Positions 48,122 through 56,746 of a stretch of 64,000 nt of DNA are shown in pieces (the stretch's first letter is position 1; each line of letters starts with the position of its first letter). The notes below the pieces were generated by a model that was not told the DNA's origin, did no database searches, and worked only from the letters and a program-made list of their open reading frames with translations. This DNA comes from a candidate division KSB1 bacterium. Its GTDB lineage: Bacteria; Zhuqueibacterota; Zhuqueibacteria; Zhuqueibacterales; Zhuqueibacteraceae. Both the position numbers and the translations under genes were made by a program. The stretch covers positions 1 through 64,000 of the forward strand of contig JAPDQB010000013.1 of the NCBI GenBank assembly GCA_034506175.1, read 5' to 3'.

Positions 48122-48486
48122 ATGGCCGAATAATTCAAAGTTATCCAAAACAGCTATGACTTTTGCCAATGGTTGTTCAACACACCGAGAAATTTCCCAA
48201 GAGTCGCCGGTTCTCCATGGCGGTGCGCCTCGAGAACCTCTTTTTGGACTTTTTGGAGCTGGTGTTGCTGGCCGGCTATCGCAAAAATAAATTGCCGCTC
48301 TTGCAAAAAGCCGATGAGCATTTGTTCCGGCTGCGGCTGTTGGTGCGCCTGAGCCATGACATGAAGCTCATCAACACCAGCTCGTACGAATTTGCCGCCA
48401 CCGGCCTGGATGAGATCGGCCACATGTTGGGCGGGCTGATGAAAAAGTTCGTAGTGGCGCCTTCAGGCGCTGGGCGTCCAGAGTAA
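48122..48486 (+). pseudogene. avd: Broken avd (DGR accessory four-helix-bundle protein)
   Basis: A good GGAGGG precedes ATGGCCGAA, but codon 4 is TAA. The frame then reads FKVIQNSYDFCQWLFN and loses one base near 48175. The neighbouring frame continues HTEKFPKSRRFSMAVRLENL, LFRLRLLVRLSHDMKLINTS and YEFAATGLDEIGHMLGGLMK. Together these are the full four-helix bundle of Avd, the protein that binds reverse transcriptase in diversity-generating retroelements. No reverse transcriptase or template repeat follows within this window. The last codons run into repeat sequence. Standalone four-helix-bundle (S23-type) proteins are a weaker alternative. Confidence 0.75.
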
Positions 48487-48519
48487 TTGTCATGTACGTT
48501 TGCACACCCATCACGATGA

Positions 48520-48649
48520 AAATGTAGCGCAGACATCTTGTCTGCATGCCGGCTGGAAGCCTGCGCTACGGCATTTTCGTGGTAAAATGTAGCGCAGACA
48601 TCTTGTCTGCATGCAGGCTGGAAGCCTGCGCTACGGCATTTTCGTGGTA
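48520..48649. repeat. Tandem pair of a 65-base hairpin repeat
   Basis: Two nearly identical 65-base units (48520-48584 and 48585-48649) differ at essentially one position. Each holds two stem-loops, GCAGACATCTTGTCTGC and GCAGGCTGGAAGCCTGC, bordered by GTAGC and GCTAC, and a conserved flank CATTTTCGTGGT. A single inverted copy lies at 53805-53863. Bases 48650-48834 hold another degenerate hairpin (near 48705-48760) and no gene. Confidence 0.9.
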
Positions 48650-48834
48650 ATGGCCCATGCCCGGGCGCGGCACCCGATCATGATGAAAATAAACGTTTGT
48701 CGTGTCGCCTCCAGGCGTTCAACTTTTGTCGGGAGCCCGACGCCTGAAGATTTCCTAACCAAAGTCAAGAGTTTTTTTGAAAATTGATTCGCGCCACTAG
48801 ACGCAAGAACTGAATCGGGCAGCGGTCTGAGTTG

Positions 48835-49071
48835 TTACTCGCACCAAGGTGGTTTCCGATTTTTTCGGCGCCGCCGCAGTTTGTCGTGAATTCGTTTTTT
48901 ATTGCGGCGCTGGCGGCGGATGTCCTCCGGCACCGTCAGATGCTCTTGAATAAACTGGCGGGCCGCGGCCGGTGAAATCGGCTGGCCTTGCAAGTCGCGC
49001 AGCACATAGGGCTGATCCTCCTTGAGCACCCGCTGCGCGCGCATGAACATGTGGTTGATCAATACGCACAC
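48835..49071 (-). CDS. Small basic protein, unrecognised
   Basis: A 78-codon frame whose product is Arg/Lys-rich at the end (RRRRKNRKPPWC) after a plausible ordered piece (PYVLRDLQGQPISPAAARQF). It looks like the C-terminal fragment of something larger, but I do not recognise it. It lies between the repeat pair and the HsdM tail, facing away from both. It may be a decayed rest of a defence or mobile gene, or no gene at all. Confidence 0.25.
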   Translation of the reverse strand: MCVLINHMFMRAQRVLKEDQPYVLRDLQGQPISPAAARQFIQEHLTVPEDIRRQRRNKKRIHDKLRRRRKNRKPPWCE

Positions 49072-49100
49072 CGCTTCGACATGCGTGTGACCGTTAGCGT

Positions 49101-49367
49101 TTGGAGGATTTGCAGGATTTCATCAAGTGCCATCACCCGGCCAACCGTTTCGAGCACCGCGCGACAGAGCGGTTCAAAGCCTTCACTTTTGATGAATTGC
49201 TGCAGCGCGACAGGGTGAGTTTGGACATTTTCCGGCTGAAAGACGAAAGCCTGGAAGACTCGGAAAATCTTCCCGACTCCGAGGTGCTGGCACGGGAGAT
49301 TGCCGGCCATCTCGAAGCGGCGATGGAACAGTTTCGTGGGATTTATCAGGAGTTGAGAAAAGAATGA
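49101..49367 (+). pseudogene. C-terminal fragment of a type I restriction-modification methylase (HsdM)
   Basis: The 88-codon frame ends in RDRVSLDIFRLKDESLEDSE, NLPDSEVLAREIAGHLEAAM and EQFRGIYQELRKE. This is the characteristic end of HsdM/N-6 adenine methylases, which assemble with HsdS and HsdR. The SAM-binding and NPPY catalytic parts are completely missing, as are hsdS and hsdR. The stop TGA overlaps the folC start as ATGA. This suggests that folC moved into, or the deletion ended at, a formerly coupled position. Confidence 0.72.
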
Positions 49368-50686
49368 CAGCGGCTTCACTGGCTCAACCATCTCTAACTG
49401 CCGACTCCCAACGCTTTCTCGACAGCCTCGGCTTCTTCGGCTGGCAACTGGGTTTGGAGCGGATTGAAAAGCTGTGTGAATTTTTCGGCCAACCGCAGCT
49501 CAAATATCCGGCGGTTCACATCGCGGGCACGAACGGCAAAGGCTCGACCGCGGCGATGCTGGCGGCCATCGGCAAGGCCGCGGGGCTGCGCACGGGTTTG
49601 TATACCTCGCCGCATCTCGTTCATCTCAACGAGCGCATTCAAATTGACGGCGTGCCGGTTCCGTTTGCAGAAATCGAAGCGGCGCTGCAAAGCTGCCGGC
49701 CGCTGGCGGAATCGCTGCAGGCGACTTATTTTGAAGTGATCACCGCCATCGCGTTTGAGATTTTTGCGCAGCGGCAAGTCGAGCTGGCGATCATCGAAAC
49801 CGGACTGGGCGGCAGGCTGGATGCAACGAATGTGGTGCAGCCGGAAGTCACGGTGATCACGTCAATCGGCTTGGAGCATCAAAAATATCTCGGGCGCACG
49901 CTGGCGCAAATTGCCGGCGAAAAAGCCGGCATTATCAAAAAAGGTGTGCCGTGCATTTCCGGCGTTCGGCAAAAAACTGCGCGGCAGCCAATACTCAAAC
50001 GTTGCCATGAGCTGCGGGCACCGCTTTATGAGCTGCAAGATCAGGCGAAAATCAAGGAGGTTTTCAATCATCCGGACGGTTTGCAATTTACCCTTGACTT
50101 GCCGAATTTCAATCTTAATTTAAACAATATCGCGTGCGCGTTGCGCGGACGGCATCAGGTGAACAATGCGGCCTCGGCTGTTTTCGCCGCGGCGCTTTTG
50201 CGCAAAAAATATTTTCAATTGACCGATGACGCCCTCCGGCGCGGCTTGCAAACGGTGTTTTGGCCGGCGCGCTTGCAGCTCATTCAAACGCAACCGGCGA
50301 TCGTGGCAGACGCCGCGCACAACGCCGCCGGCATGCGCGTGCTGGTGCAAAACCTGCAAGAGATTTTCAAATATCGCCGCCTGCTGGTGGTGATGGGATT
50401 GCTGGACGACAAACCCTTGCCGCCAATTTTGCGCGCGTGGAAAAATTTGCGCCCCCATTTTTTTCTTGCAACGCCACCGACGACTCGTGGGCGTCCGGCT
50501 ATCGAATTAGTCCAGGCCGCAAAAAAGTTAGGCTTGCAAGCCGAAGCCTTTGATTCGCCGGCCACCGCCTTTGCGCAAGCGCGCGAAAATTCCCGCAAGG
50601 ACGATTTGCTCTGCATGACCGGCTCGCATTATTTGATCGGCGCGTTGATGAAAGAAGGATGCATTCCACTGCCGTACAGCAACTGA
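49364..50686 (+). CDS. folC: Folylpolyglutamate synthase/dihydrofolate synthase
   Basis: A 440-residue cytosolic Mur-ligase-family enzyme that adds glutamate to dihydropteroate and folates. Motifs: folate-binding FGWQLGLERIEKLCEF near residue 25, the P-loop IAGTNGKGSTAAML near 53, omega-loop region TSPHLVHLNERIQI near 82, ETGLGGRLDATNVV near 145 and HQVNNAASAVFAAALL near 268. Length is normal (420-440). The ATG overlaps the TGA of the HsdM fragment. The 5'-nucleotidase gene follows after 26 bases, so a folate/nucleotide operon is possible. Confidence 0.94.
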   Translation: MTAASLAQPSLTADSQRFLDSLGFFGWQLGLERIEKLCEFFGQPQLKYPAVHIAGTNGKGSTAAMLAAIGKAAGLRTGLYTSPHLVHLNERIQIDGVPVPFAEIEAALQSCRPLAESLQATYFEVITAIAFEIFAQRQVELAIIETGLGGRLDATNVVQPEVTVITSIGLEHQKYLGRTLAQIAGEKAGIIKKGVPCISGVRQKTARQPILKRCHELRAPLYELQDQAKIKEVFNHPDGLQFTLDLPNFNLNLNNIACALRGRHQVNNAASAVFAAALLRKKYFQLTDDALRRGLQTVFWPARLQLIQTQPAIVADAAHNAAGMRVLVQNLQEIFKYRRLLVVMGLLDDKPLPPILRAWKNLRPHFFLATPPTTRGRPAIELVQAAKKLGLQAEAFDSPATAFAQARENSRKDDLLCMTGSHYLIGALMKEGCIPLPYSN

Positions 50687-50712
50687 AGTTTAAAAAATTG
50701 GAAAAGGCAAGC

Positions 50713-52224
50713 ATGACAAGAAAATCGTTTCTTCGGCCATCGGTTTTGTCAAGTGTCGTCTCGGTTTTTGTTCTGGCATTTTCTCCTCCCGCGCCGCATG
50801 ACACCATCGTCAAAATCACCTTGCTGCAGATCAACGACGTGTACGAGATCACGCCGGTAAGCGGCGGCAAGGAGGGCGGCATGGCGCGTCTGGCGACGCT
50901 GCGAAAACAGCTCGCCGCACAAAATCCGAACACCTTCATGATTTTGGCGGGCGATTTGTTCAGCCCCTCGGCGCTGGGAACGGCCAGAGTCGAGGGCGCG
51001 CGGCTGGATGGCAAACAAATGGTGGAGGTGTTGAATGTCACCGGATTGAATTACTGCACCTTCGGCAATCATGAATTTGATCTGAGAGAGCAGCCGTTCT
51101 TGCAGCGGCTTTCGGAATCGCGTTTCACCTGGTTCTCCGGCAACGCGTTTGATCGCCATAAGAAGCCGTTTCCGAATGTCAAAGAAAATGTGATCTTCAC
51201 CGTCACCAACGCCTCGAAGCAAGTCGCGCGGATCGGGTTGATCGGCGTGACCATGACGAAAAATAAACCGGACTATGTGACGTATCTCGATCCGCTGGAG
51301 GCGGCGAAGAAACAGTCGCAGGCGCTGCGCAGCCAAGTGGACATTCTCATCGCGGTGACGCATCTGCCGCTCGAAGACGACGTCAAGCTCGCGCAAACGG
51401 TGCCGGGCATTGATTTGATTTTGGGCGGGCACGAGCATGAGAACGTGCAAGTGTGGCGCGGCGCGAATTTTACGCCAATTTTTAAAGCGGATGCGAATGC
51501 GCGTTCCGCCTACATTCACCACTTGACGTACGATGTCGAGACCCGGCTTTTGCAAATCGAATCGAAGTTGCAGCCGATCACGGACAAAATTCCGGAAGAT
51601 CCGGAAACCGGCCAGGTGGTGCAGCGCTGGGTGGATTTGGCCTTTGGCGCGTTCAGGACCATGGGCTTCGAGCCGGGGCAACTGGTGGTGAATTCGCCGG
51701 TGACGCTGGACGGCCGCGAGTTGACAGTGCGGAATTATCCGGGCAAATTAACCGATCTCATTGCTGAAGGATTTCTGAACGCGGCGCCGGGCGCGGAATT
51801 GGCCATTTGCAACGGCGGCTCGATTCGCATCGACGACGAGCTGCCGCCGGGCACGATTTCGGAATACGACGTCATTCGCATTCTGCCGTTCGGCGGCCAT
51901 GTGGTGTCAGTGGAAATGCGCGGACGGCTGTTGAAACAGGTTTTGGATCAAGGCCGCGCCAACAAAGGCACCGGCGGCTTTTTGCAAACCGCGCGGGTGA
52001 GCTGGCGCGAGGAAAAAGGCGATTGGCTGATCAACGGCAAGCCGCTGGATCAGCGCCGCAATTACAAGGCGGCGATCAGCGATTTTTTGCTTACAGGCAA
52101 TGAGCACGGCTTGGGTTTTTTAAATCGCCAAAATCCTGACTTGAAGGTGGTCAACGACAATGTGATGGAAGTCCGCCGCGCCCTGATGGCGCAACTGCAG
52201 AAGGAGTTTGGGCAAAAAAAATAA
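50713..52224 (+). CDS. Exported 5'-nucleotidase (UshA/CD73 family)
   Basis: A 503-residue periplasmic or surface phosphatase, start MTRKSFLRPSVLSSVV with signal peptide ending near residue 24. The metallophosphatase domain (about 28-320) has LLQINDVYEITPVSGG, where the ligand Asp is followed by VY instead of the classical TH (a known subgroup variant), ILAGDLFSPS, GNHEFDLREQ and GGHEHENVQ. The C-terminal 5'-nucleotidase domain (about 325-500) has AICNGGSIRID and the substrate clamp region VIRILPFGGHVV. Likely hydrolyses nucleotides or cyclic nucleotides outside the inner membrane. It follows folC on the same strand. Confidence 0.9.
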   Translation: MTRKSFLRPSVLSSVVSVFVLAFSPPAPHDTIVKITLLQINDVYEITPVSGGKEGGMARLATLRKQLAAQNPNTFMILAGDLFSPSALGTARVEGARLDGKQMVEVLNVTGLNYCTFGNHEFDLREQPFLQRLSESRFTWFSGNAFDRHKKPFPNVKENVIFTVTNASKQVARIGLIGVTMTKNKPDYVTYLDPLEAAKKQSQALRSQVDILIAVTHLPLEDDVKLAQTVPGIDLILGGHEHENVQVWRGANFTPIFKADANARSAYIHHLTYDVETRLLQIESKLQPITDKIPEDPETGQVVQRWVDLAFGAFRTMGFEPGQLVVNSPVTLDGRELTVRNYPGKLTDLIAEGFLNAAPGAELAICNGGSIRIDDELPPGTISEYDVIRILPFGGHVVSVEMRGRLLKQVLDQGRANKGTGGFLQTARVSWREEKGDWLINGKPLDQRRNYKAAISDFLLTGNEHGLGFLNRQNPDLKVVNDNVMEVRRALMAQLQKEFGQKK

Positions 52225-52264
52225 CGGTAAACTTTTTGGACAATCAGATTAAGGAGGTCGTGTC

Positions 52265-52930
52265 ATGAAAAAAATCGTTGTCATGCTGTTGAGTGTTGCC
52301 CTGCTTGCGATGAGCCTGGGCTGCTCCAGTTGGAGCCGGAAGGAAAAGGGCGCGGCAATCGGCGCCGGCGCTGGTGCCGTGGTTGGCGGCGCGATCGGCA
52401 GAGCCGCCGGCAACACTTTGTTGGGCGCAATTCTCGGCGCGGCAGTCGGCGGCGCCGCCGGCGCATACATCGGCAATTACATGGACAAACAAGCCGCGGA
52501 AATGCAGCGCGATCTTGAAGGCGCGAAAGTCGAACGCATCGGTGAGGGCATCAAAATTACTTTTGATTCCGGCCTGCTTTTCGATGTGGACAAGGCCGCG
52601 CTCAAGCCGCAGAGCAGGGAAAATCTCCAAAAGCTCGCGGCGATTTTGCAAAAATACGAAGACACCAACATTCTGCTCGAAGGCCACACCGACGATACCG
52701 GCTCCGAGGAGCATAATCTTCAGCTTTCGCGGTTGCGCTCGCAAGCGGTGGCCAATTTTCTTGCCGGCTTGAAAGTCAATCCAGCTCGTTTCACGATTAT
52801 GGGCTACGGCGAGTCCCAGCCCATTGCCACCAACGACACGGCGGAAGGCCGGCAGATGAACCGGCGCGTCGATTTGGCGGTGATGGCCAATGATAAATTG
52901 AAAAAAGCGGCGAAAGAAAAAACCGGATGA
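52265..52930 (+). CDS. OmpA-family lipoprotein with glycine-zipper domain
   Basis: A 221-residue lipoprotein preceded by a strong AAGGAGG. Lipobox MSLGC (Cys at about residue 20). A glycine-zipper/YMGG-like segment follows (about 27-78, AAIGAGAGAVVGGAIGRAAG), then an OmpA C-terminal domain (about 95-210). The peptidoglycan-binding residues are in LEGHTDDTGSEEHNLQLSRL (Asp) and NRRVDLAV (Arg). It tethers the outer membrane to the wall, like YiaD/Pal relatives. A short tail of Lys-rich residues ends the protein. Apparently monocistronic or the last gene of the folC operon. Confidence 0.93.
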   Translation: MKKIVVMLLSVALLAMSLGCSSWSRKEKGAAIGAGAGAVVGGAIGRAAGNTLLGAILGAAVGGAAGAYIGNYMDKQAAEMQRDLEGAKVERIGEGIKITFDSGLLFDVDKAALKPQSRENLQKLAAILQKYEDTNILLEGHTDDTGSEEHNLQLSRLRSQAVANFLAGLKVNPARFTIMGYGESQPIATNDTAEGRQMNRRVDLAVMANDKLKKAAKEKTG

Positions 52931-52977
52931 GGCCGGTAAAGGATTCAGTCGGTAAGTTTTTTTGTTGTTCACGGGAT

Positions 52978-53100
52978 CATTTAACACTGAGACGCGGAGA
53001 AAAAACGAGAAAACACGGAGATTTTAACGGGGCATGACTTCCGCTTTTTTCTCCGTGTATCTCTGTGCTCTTCGATACTCCGTGTTGAATAAGCCGTCCG
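52978..53100. repeat. Intergenic hairpin repeat of the CTCCGTGT type
   Basis: Left words AACACTGAGACGCGGAGA and AACACGGAGA are answered on the right by TCTCCGTGTATCTCTGTG and CTCCGTGTTGAA, giving an imperfect long hairpin. I know similar CTCCGTGT repeats in intergenic regions of several environmental bacteria. No gene in this gap. Confidence 0.7.
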
Positions 53101-53134
53101 GGTTGGGAAGGTGTGTTGAATAATGAGTGACCGG

Positions 53135-53510
53135 TCAATGTTGCTTTCGCAATTTGGCGCGTTGGATGACGATCAGCGCCAGAATCACCAACGCCGCGCC
53201 CACGATCAGCCCGGCGGTGATCGGCTCGTTGAGAATGACGAGGCCGAGGATGACCGCAACAACGGGATTGACAAAGGCATAGGTCGAAGCCGGCGCGATG
53301 CAGCAGAAACATGTACACGGTAAACGCCAGCGCCGAGCCAAAAACGATTAAATAGGCTATCGCCCACAGCGGTTTTCCCGTCAGGCGCGTCAGCTCAAAG
53401 CCGGCAAACTCACCGCGAAGGCCGGCGAGCAGGAAAAGCGCGACGCCGCCGGCCAGCGTTTGCAGGGCGGAAAGAAGGGCCAGTTGCAAAGTTGGAGGCG
53501 GGTGGTGATC
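53135..53510 (-). pseudogene. C-terminal half of an EamA/DMT-family transporter, frameshifted
   Basis: Two frames join into the second EamA repeat. The first is LALLSALQTLAGGVALFLLA ... GSALAFTVYMFLLHR, running down to about 53293. After a frameshift it continues with ASTYAFVNPVVAVILGLVIL and NEPITAGLIVGAALVILALI, ending at the TGA 53135-53137. That stop lies inside the palindrome TGACCGGTCA. The first half of the transporter (five helices) is missing, because at about 53510 the sequence switches to a different broken gene. EamA proteins export small metabolites, but this copy cannot be functional. Confidence 0.8.
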
Positions 53511-53841
53511 ACGCATGCGCGTCGATCTGCCGATGCAATGTGCCCTTCAGCCAATCCCAAATCGAAAAGGTGATGTTGAAGTGGTTGTGCATCGGCCCGC
53601 GTTGAAAATTGTACTCGATAAAATTGGCAAAGAGAAAAACCGCGGGGATCGACAGCCATTCCAGCGGCTCGAGGTTTTCCAGCAACCGCGCCGAATAGTA
53701 AATCGCCACGATGCCGAGCGCGTTGGTCAGGCCGAAGAAGAAATAAGGATTGTAAAAAGAGGGAATGAGGCGCTGCAATTCCTGGCGGCTGGCGGTCAAA
53801 TTTCCCACGAAAATGCCGTAGCGCAGGCTTCCAGCCTGCAT
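53509..53841 (-). pseudogene. Membrane fatty-acid-hydroxylase-like gene with its catalytic middle deleted
   Basis: An open frame of 110 codons, but its product is a join of two ends. The N-terminal part (ASRQELQRLIPSFYNPYFFF to PAVFLFANFIEYNFQRGPMH) matches the entry of a sterol-desaturase/fatty-acid-hydroxylase-type membrane protein up to its first His box. The end (HFNITFSIWDWLKGTLHRQI) matches the last region of the same family. The helices and remaining His boxes that should lie between are absent. The first codons (QAGSLRYGIF) come from the 65-base hairpin repeat that has invaded the 5' end. Confidence 0.65.
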
Positions 53842-53863
53842 GCAGACAAGATGTCTGCGTTAC
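53805..53863. repeat. Inverted single copy of the 65-base hairpin repeat
   Basis: This is the reverse complement of the units at 48520-48649: ACGAAAATGCCGTAGC, then GCAGGCTTCCAGCCTGC and GCAGACAAGATGTCTGC. It abuts and partly replaces the start of the truncated hydroxylase gene, so repeat insertion and gene damage coincide here. Confidence 0.85.
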
Positions 53864-53914
53864 GTACAACTTTGTCGTTTTCACGCGCACGATTTGGGCC
53901 GGAATCAGATTTTA

Positions 53915-54484
53915 CTATTTATACAAAAACCCTGCAAAACCTGCCGCAACGGCACTTGTGTTACCCGATGTAGACTCGTCAGCTCCTTCGAATTTGAAAC
54001 GATCATTCAGACAGGCAACTTCGAAGCGAAGTGCCATATGATCTTTACGAAGCAGCACTCCGCCGCCAAATTTAATCTGAAGCCGCTGTTGCTGTCATCC
54101 TCGTCTCCAATCGACAAAAAATTAATGCCGCCGCCCGGGAATGGAATAGAGTTACTGCCTGAATCAATGAAGTAACCTATTTAGGACCCGCTCCCCAAAT
54201 TGTAAACGATTCATCTCCTTGAGATTGACGATTATAAGACAAATCCCCGCCGATTCCCAAACCGGAGCGACGAAATAAAACAAACTCGGGATAATGGCTA
54301 AAGTGGTTAACCTATTGGCATCCTCAAAATTTGCGTAAAGATCACCACCTTGACTGGAAAATGAAACGGCACCACTGAGAAGCGTTGCACTCGGGCTCGT
54401 AGCTTCACTTCTTTGACCATAAGCAAAACTAAAACCCATTAACACAAACAATACAATAGTAGTTGGAAAAGTCTTGTAACGGAT
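53915..54484 (-). pseudogene. Outer-membrane beta-barrel protein with several frameshifts
   Basis: Pieces in three frames make one small barrel protein. A signal region FVLMGFSFAYGQ leads into SGAVSFSSQGGDLY and LFYFVAP. After a shift it continues GLGIGGDLSYNRQSQGDESF to TIWGAGPK. After a second shift come SGSNSIPGGGINFLSIGDED and FRLNLA, and after a third GGVLLRKDHMALRFEVACLN to GFAGFLYK and a TAG at 53915-53917. The alternating pattern and length of about 180 residues fit OmpX/OprF-N-like barrels. At the expected start a GAGGA is followed by ATC in place of ATG (about 54484), so even the start codon seems to be lost. Confidence 0.75.
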
Positions 54485-54583
54485 GGTGTTTCCTCGTAAT
54501 TTTGATGGTTAAGTTGTTCATCAGTCTATAAAATCAGGCTAAAATTATCAGTACAACTATTTTCCGACTGAAAATCTTGAGCT

Positions 54584-55996
54584 TTACCGGAAAAAATCCT
54601 GAGGCAGCTTCACATCAAAAAATTCGGCATGCGCTGGAAGCCGATCTCGTTGCACGACCATAATCACGTTTCCACTCTTCAACAGAGGCTGAAAATCGAA
54701 CTTGGCGGCTGTCGCGAGAAACGTTGCCAACTCGCTTTCATCAACGATGACAAAAGCAAAGCGGCCATCTTTGACATATTCCTGCAAGAGTTCTTCCGGC
54801 GTTCTGACATATTTGGCGTCGACGCGCCAATACCATTTCATTTTGGCGGGAATGCTCCACGGGCCGAAGGATTTTTCGGTAAACAAAACGCGGCGCGGCT
54901 GCGCTTGAAAAATTTTTTCGGCATACGGCGTCATGGAAAGCAGTTTGGCGTCTTTCATTTCGTGCATGCGAATCGGCAACGCCTGCGCGACAACGAAAAG
55001 AAGCATTAGTATCGGCAAAAAATATTGCTTGCAACGTTCGAGATTGAATTGCAACCGCGGGAATTGATGCCACGCGAACGCGCTGATAAACGCGCCGAAA
55101 ACATAAACATTGGCATAATATTGCCAGCTCAACCGCGTGGCCAGCGAGTGGAACGCGGCGTAACTCAACAGGATCAAAGCGAACAGCCGCAGCCACAAAT
55201 TTTTTCGTTTAAAAGCGTAATAAACACCGGGGAACAGGAAAGGCAGCCATGGCCAGTAAAGATTGAATAGATGTCGTGTGTAGTTGATGTAGTTGCGTCC
55301 GCCGCTGTGTAAGGCCCGAGCCGCGATTTGTTGGCCAAAATAATAGGAGGAAAAATAATTTTTTCCAAACGTGGCTTCGAGAATCAAATAAGTTGCCGGA
55401 ATGATAAACGCGATGGCAAGACCAATCCAGAAATTGACTTTGCGCAGCAGATCAGGTTTTGATGACAAAATCCAAATACCCAAACCCAGTAAATAACCGG
55501 CAACGACAATGCCTTTGGCTAAAAAACTGGCGCCGAGTCCAACGCCGAAAAGCAACCAGCCGGAAAAACTGTTTTCCGCGCTGGCTCGCACGAGTCCAAA
55601 AAGACTCAACAAAAGGCAAAAGAAAAATAACGGCTCGATAAAAGTTTTGAAACAAAGGCTCAGATAATTTACCGTCAGCATCAACGTCATGGCCGCCAAA
55701 AAGCCGAAGCGTTCATCAACGATGCGCCGCCCGATACTGTAAGTCAGCGCCACGGAGCCGATGCCGGCGACGATGGAAACCAGCCGGGCAGTTGCATCCG
55801 TTGCACCGAAGAGGCCGAATACCAAAGCTTGCAGCCAAAACATGAGCGGCGGGTGCTCCGCAAACGGCGTGTGATAAAATTCGGTGTAAGTGGGATTGAG
55901 CCACGTCCGGTTTTCCCACACGTTTCTAGCGACACTGGCATAAATTGCCGAATCAACTCCCAGCCCCAATTGCTGAAGATGCAGCGTCAACAGCAT
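54584..55996 (-). CDS. Glycosyltransferase family 39 membrane protein (ArnT/PMT-like)
   Basis: A 470-residue polytopic GT-C enzyme with about ten membrane helices. The first periplasmic loop has GVDSAIYASVARNVWENRTW with the catalytic Asp and a second acidic loop near HTPFAEHPPLMFWLQALVFG. A soluble C-terminal part (about 355-470) follows. Such enzymes transfer a sugar from a polyprenyl phosphate to lipid A, arabinan or proteins. The N-terminus is doubtful. Codons upstream of the chosen Met read LSLQQLRFFIICTA in the same frame, completing the first helix but without an initiator, and a second frame has ATGGATAGCGCG. A frameshift at the start is possible. Confidence 0.8.
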   Translation of the reverse strand: MLLTLHLQQLGLGVDSAIYASVARNVWENRTWLNPTYTEFYHTPFAEHPPLMFWLQALVFGLFGATDATARLVSIVAGIGSVALTYSIGRRIVDERFGFLAAMTLMLTVNYLSLCFKTFIEPLFFFCLLLSLFGLVRASAENSFSGWLLFGVGLGASFLAKGIVVAGYLLGLGIWILSSKPDLLRKVNFWIGLAIAFIIPATYLILEATFGKNYFSSYYFGQQIAARALHSGGRNYINYTRHLFNLYWPWLPFLFPGVYYAFKRKNLWLRLFALILLSYAAFHSLATRLSWQYYANVYVFGAFISAFAWHQFPRLQFNLERCKQYFLPILMLLFVVAQALPIRMHEMKDAKLLSMTPYAEKIFQAQPRRVLFTEKSFGPWSIPAKMKWYWRVDAKYVRTPEELLQEYVKDGRFAFVIVDESELATFLATAAKFDFQPLLKSGNVIMVVQRDRLPAHAEFFDVKLPQDFFR

Positions 55997-56049
55997 CGCG
56001 GTGCAGATGATAAAAAAACGTAATTGTTGTAAAGACAGCGCTGAATCGC

Positions 56050-56746
56050 CGGAGAACGGTTCAACGCATTTTCCAGCGCGCTATCCATAATGTTCTGTCT
56101 TCAAATTTTGGAAATCCAAAAGCCTTTTTAATAGAAATTTTTCCGGCGAGAGGTTGAACCGGTTTGAATGCCCTTCTGGTTTTTCTCGCGACAAACAAAA
56201 AGCCCACACCTCACGCGCGCGGCCTTGCCTGCCAGCGTATATACATCAAGCCGGCAGGACCGGCGTCTGCGGGATTGGGGCTTCGTCACCACATATTGGT
56301 GAAATTGTGACGCCATTGTTTTCCCCTACTGCATTGTTTTCAAGCTGCTTCGGGCAGCCGCCTATGAATTGGGTGTTCCATATTAACAAAAAATCAAATT
56401 TTTGTCAAGCAAAATTTGCCAAGCTGGTGCCAAGCTGTAATCGGATGGGAATGAGCAGAGGTGGTGTTTGATGCGGGTTTGCCGCTGATGTCTCGCTTTG
56501 AGGCGTTTTCGAATTGAGCCATCTACAATGCGATGAATAAGTGCAAGGGTTTTTCAGGGTTTTGGCAAAAACACATTTTAAAAAAATGCTTGCGCTTGAG
56601 AAAAAAATTTAACAAATTATGCGACGGAGTTTAACGTTGCCATCTTTCAAATGGTCAAGGCCCGCACGAACGGATTCAGCAAGGCCCGTCGTTGCCGGGA
56701 AGTCGTCCGGTTGTTCACTCTAAATTTAATCCGGAAGGAGGAAAAA
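56050..56746. other. 700-base divergent intergenic region
   Basis: This gap lies between the GT39 gene and the TonB receptor gene. It contains two small stem-loops, CACCA-ATA-TGGTG near 56291-56303 and GCTGC-TTCGG-GCAGC near 56342-56356, and AT-rich sequence near 56560-56620 where the receptor promoter is likely. The receptor has a strong AAGGAGG at 56735-56741. I compared the stem-loop zone with riboswitch classes from memory and could not place it. Confidence 0.35.

Noticed and set aside
47144..48169. 341-codon minus-strand frame over DUF1028 and FGE genes
   Set aside because: It is antisense to two recognised domains and crosses a terminator hairpin. The product has no family pattern.
48486..48834. 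Template repeat of the DGR
   Set aside because: I looked for a near-copy of the end of the FGE-type gene (CTTCGTGGCGGG region) downstream of avd and found none. The repeats there are hairpin elements.
48835..49071. Reverse transcriptase of the presumed DGR
   Set aside because: The frame is only 78 codons, basic and without the YADD box or any RT motif. No other RT motif was found between 47 and 50 kb on either strand.
56150..56480. Riboswitch or 6S RNA upstream of the TonB receptor or GT39 gene
   Set aside because: Some stem-loops exist, but none of the conserved cores that I know (cobalamin, c-di-GMP, FMN, SAM, yybP) can be recognised. A covariance search would be needed.
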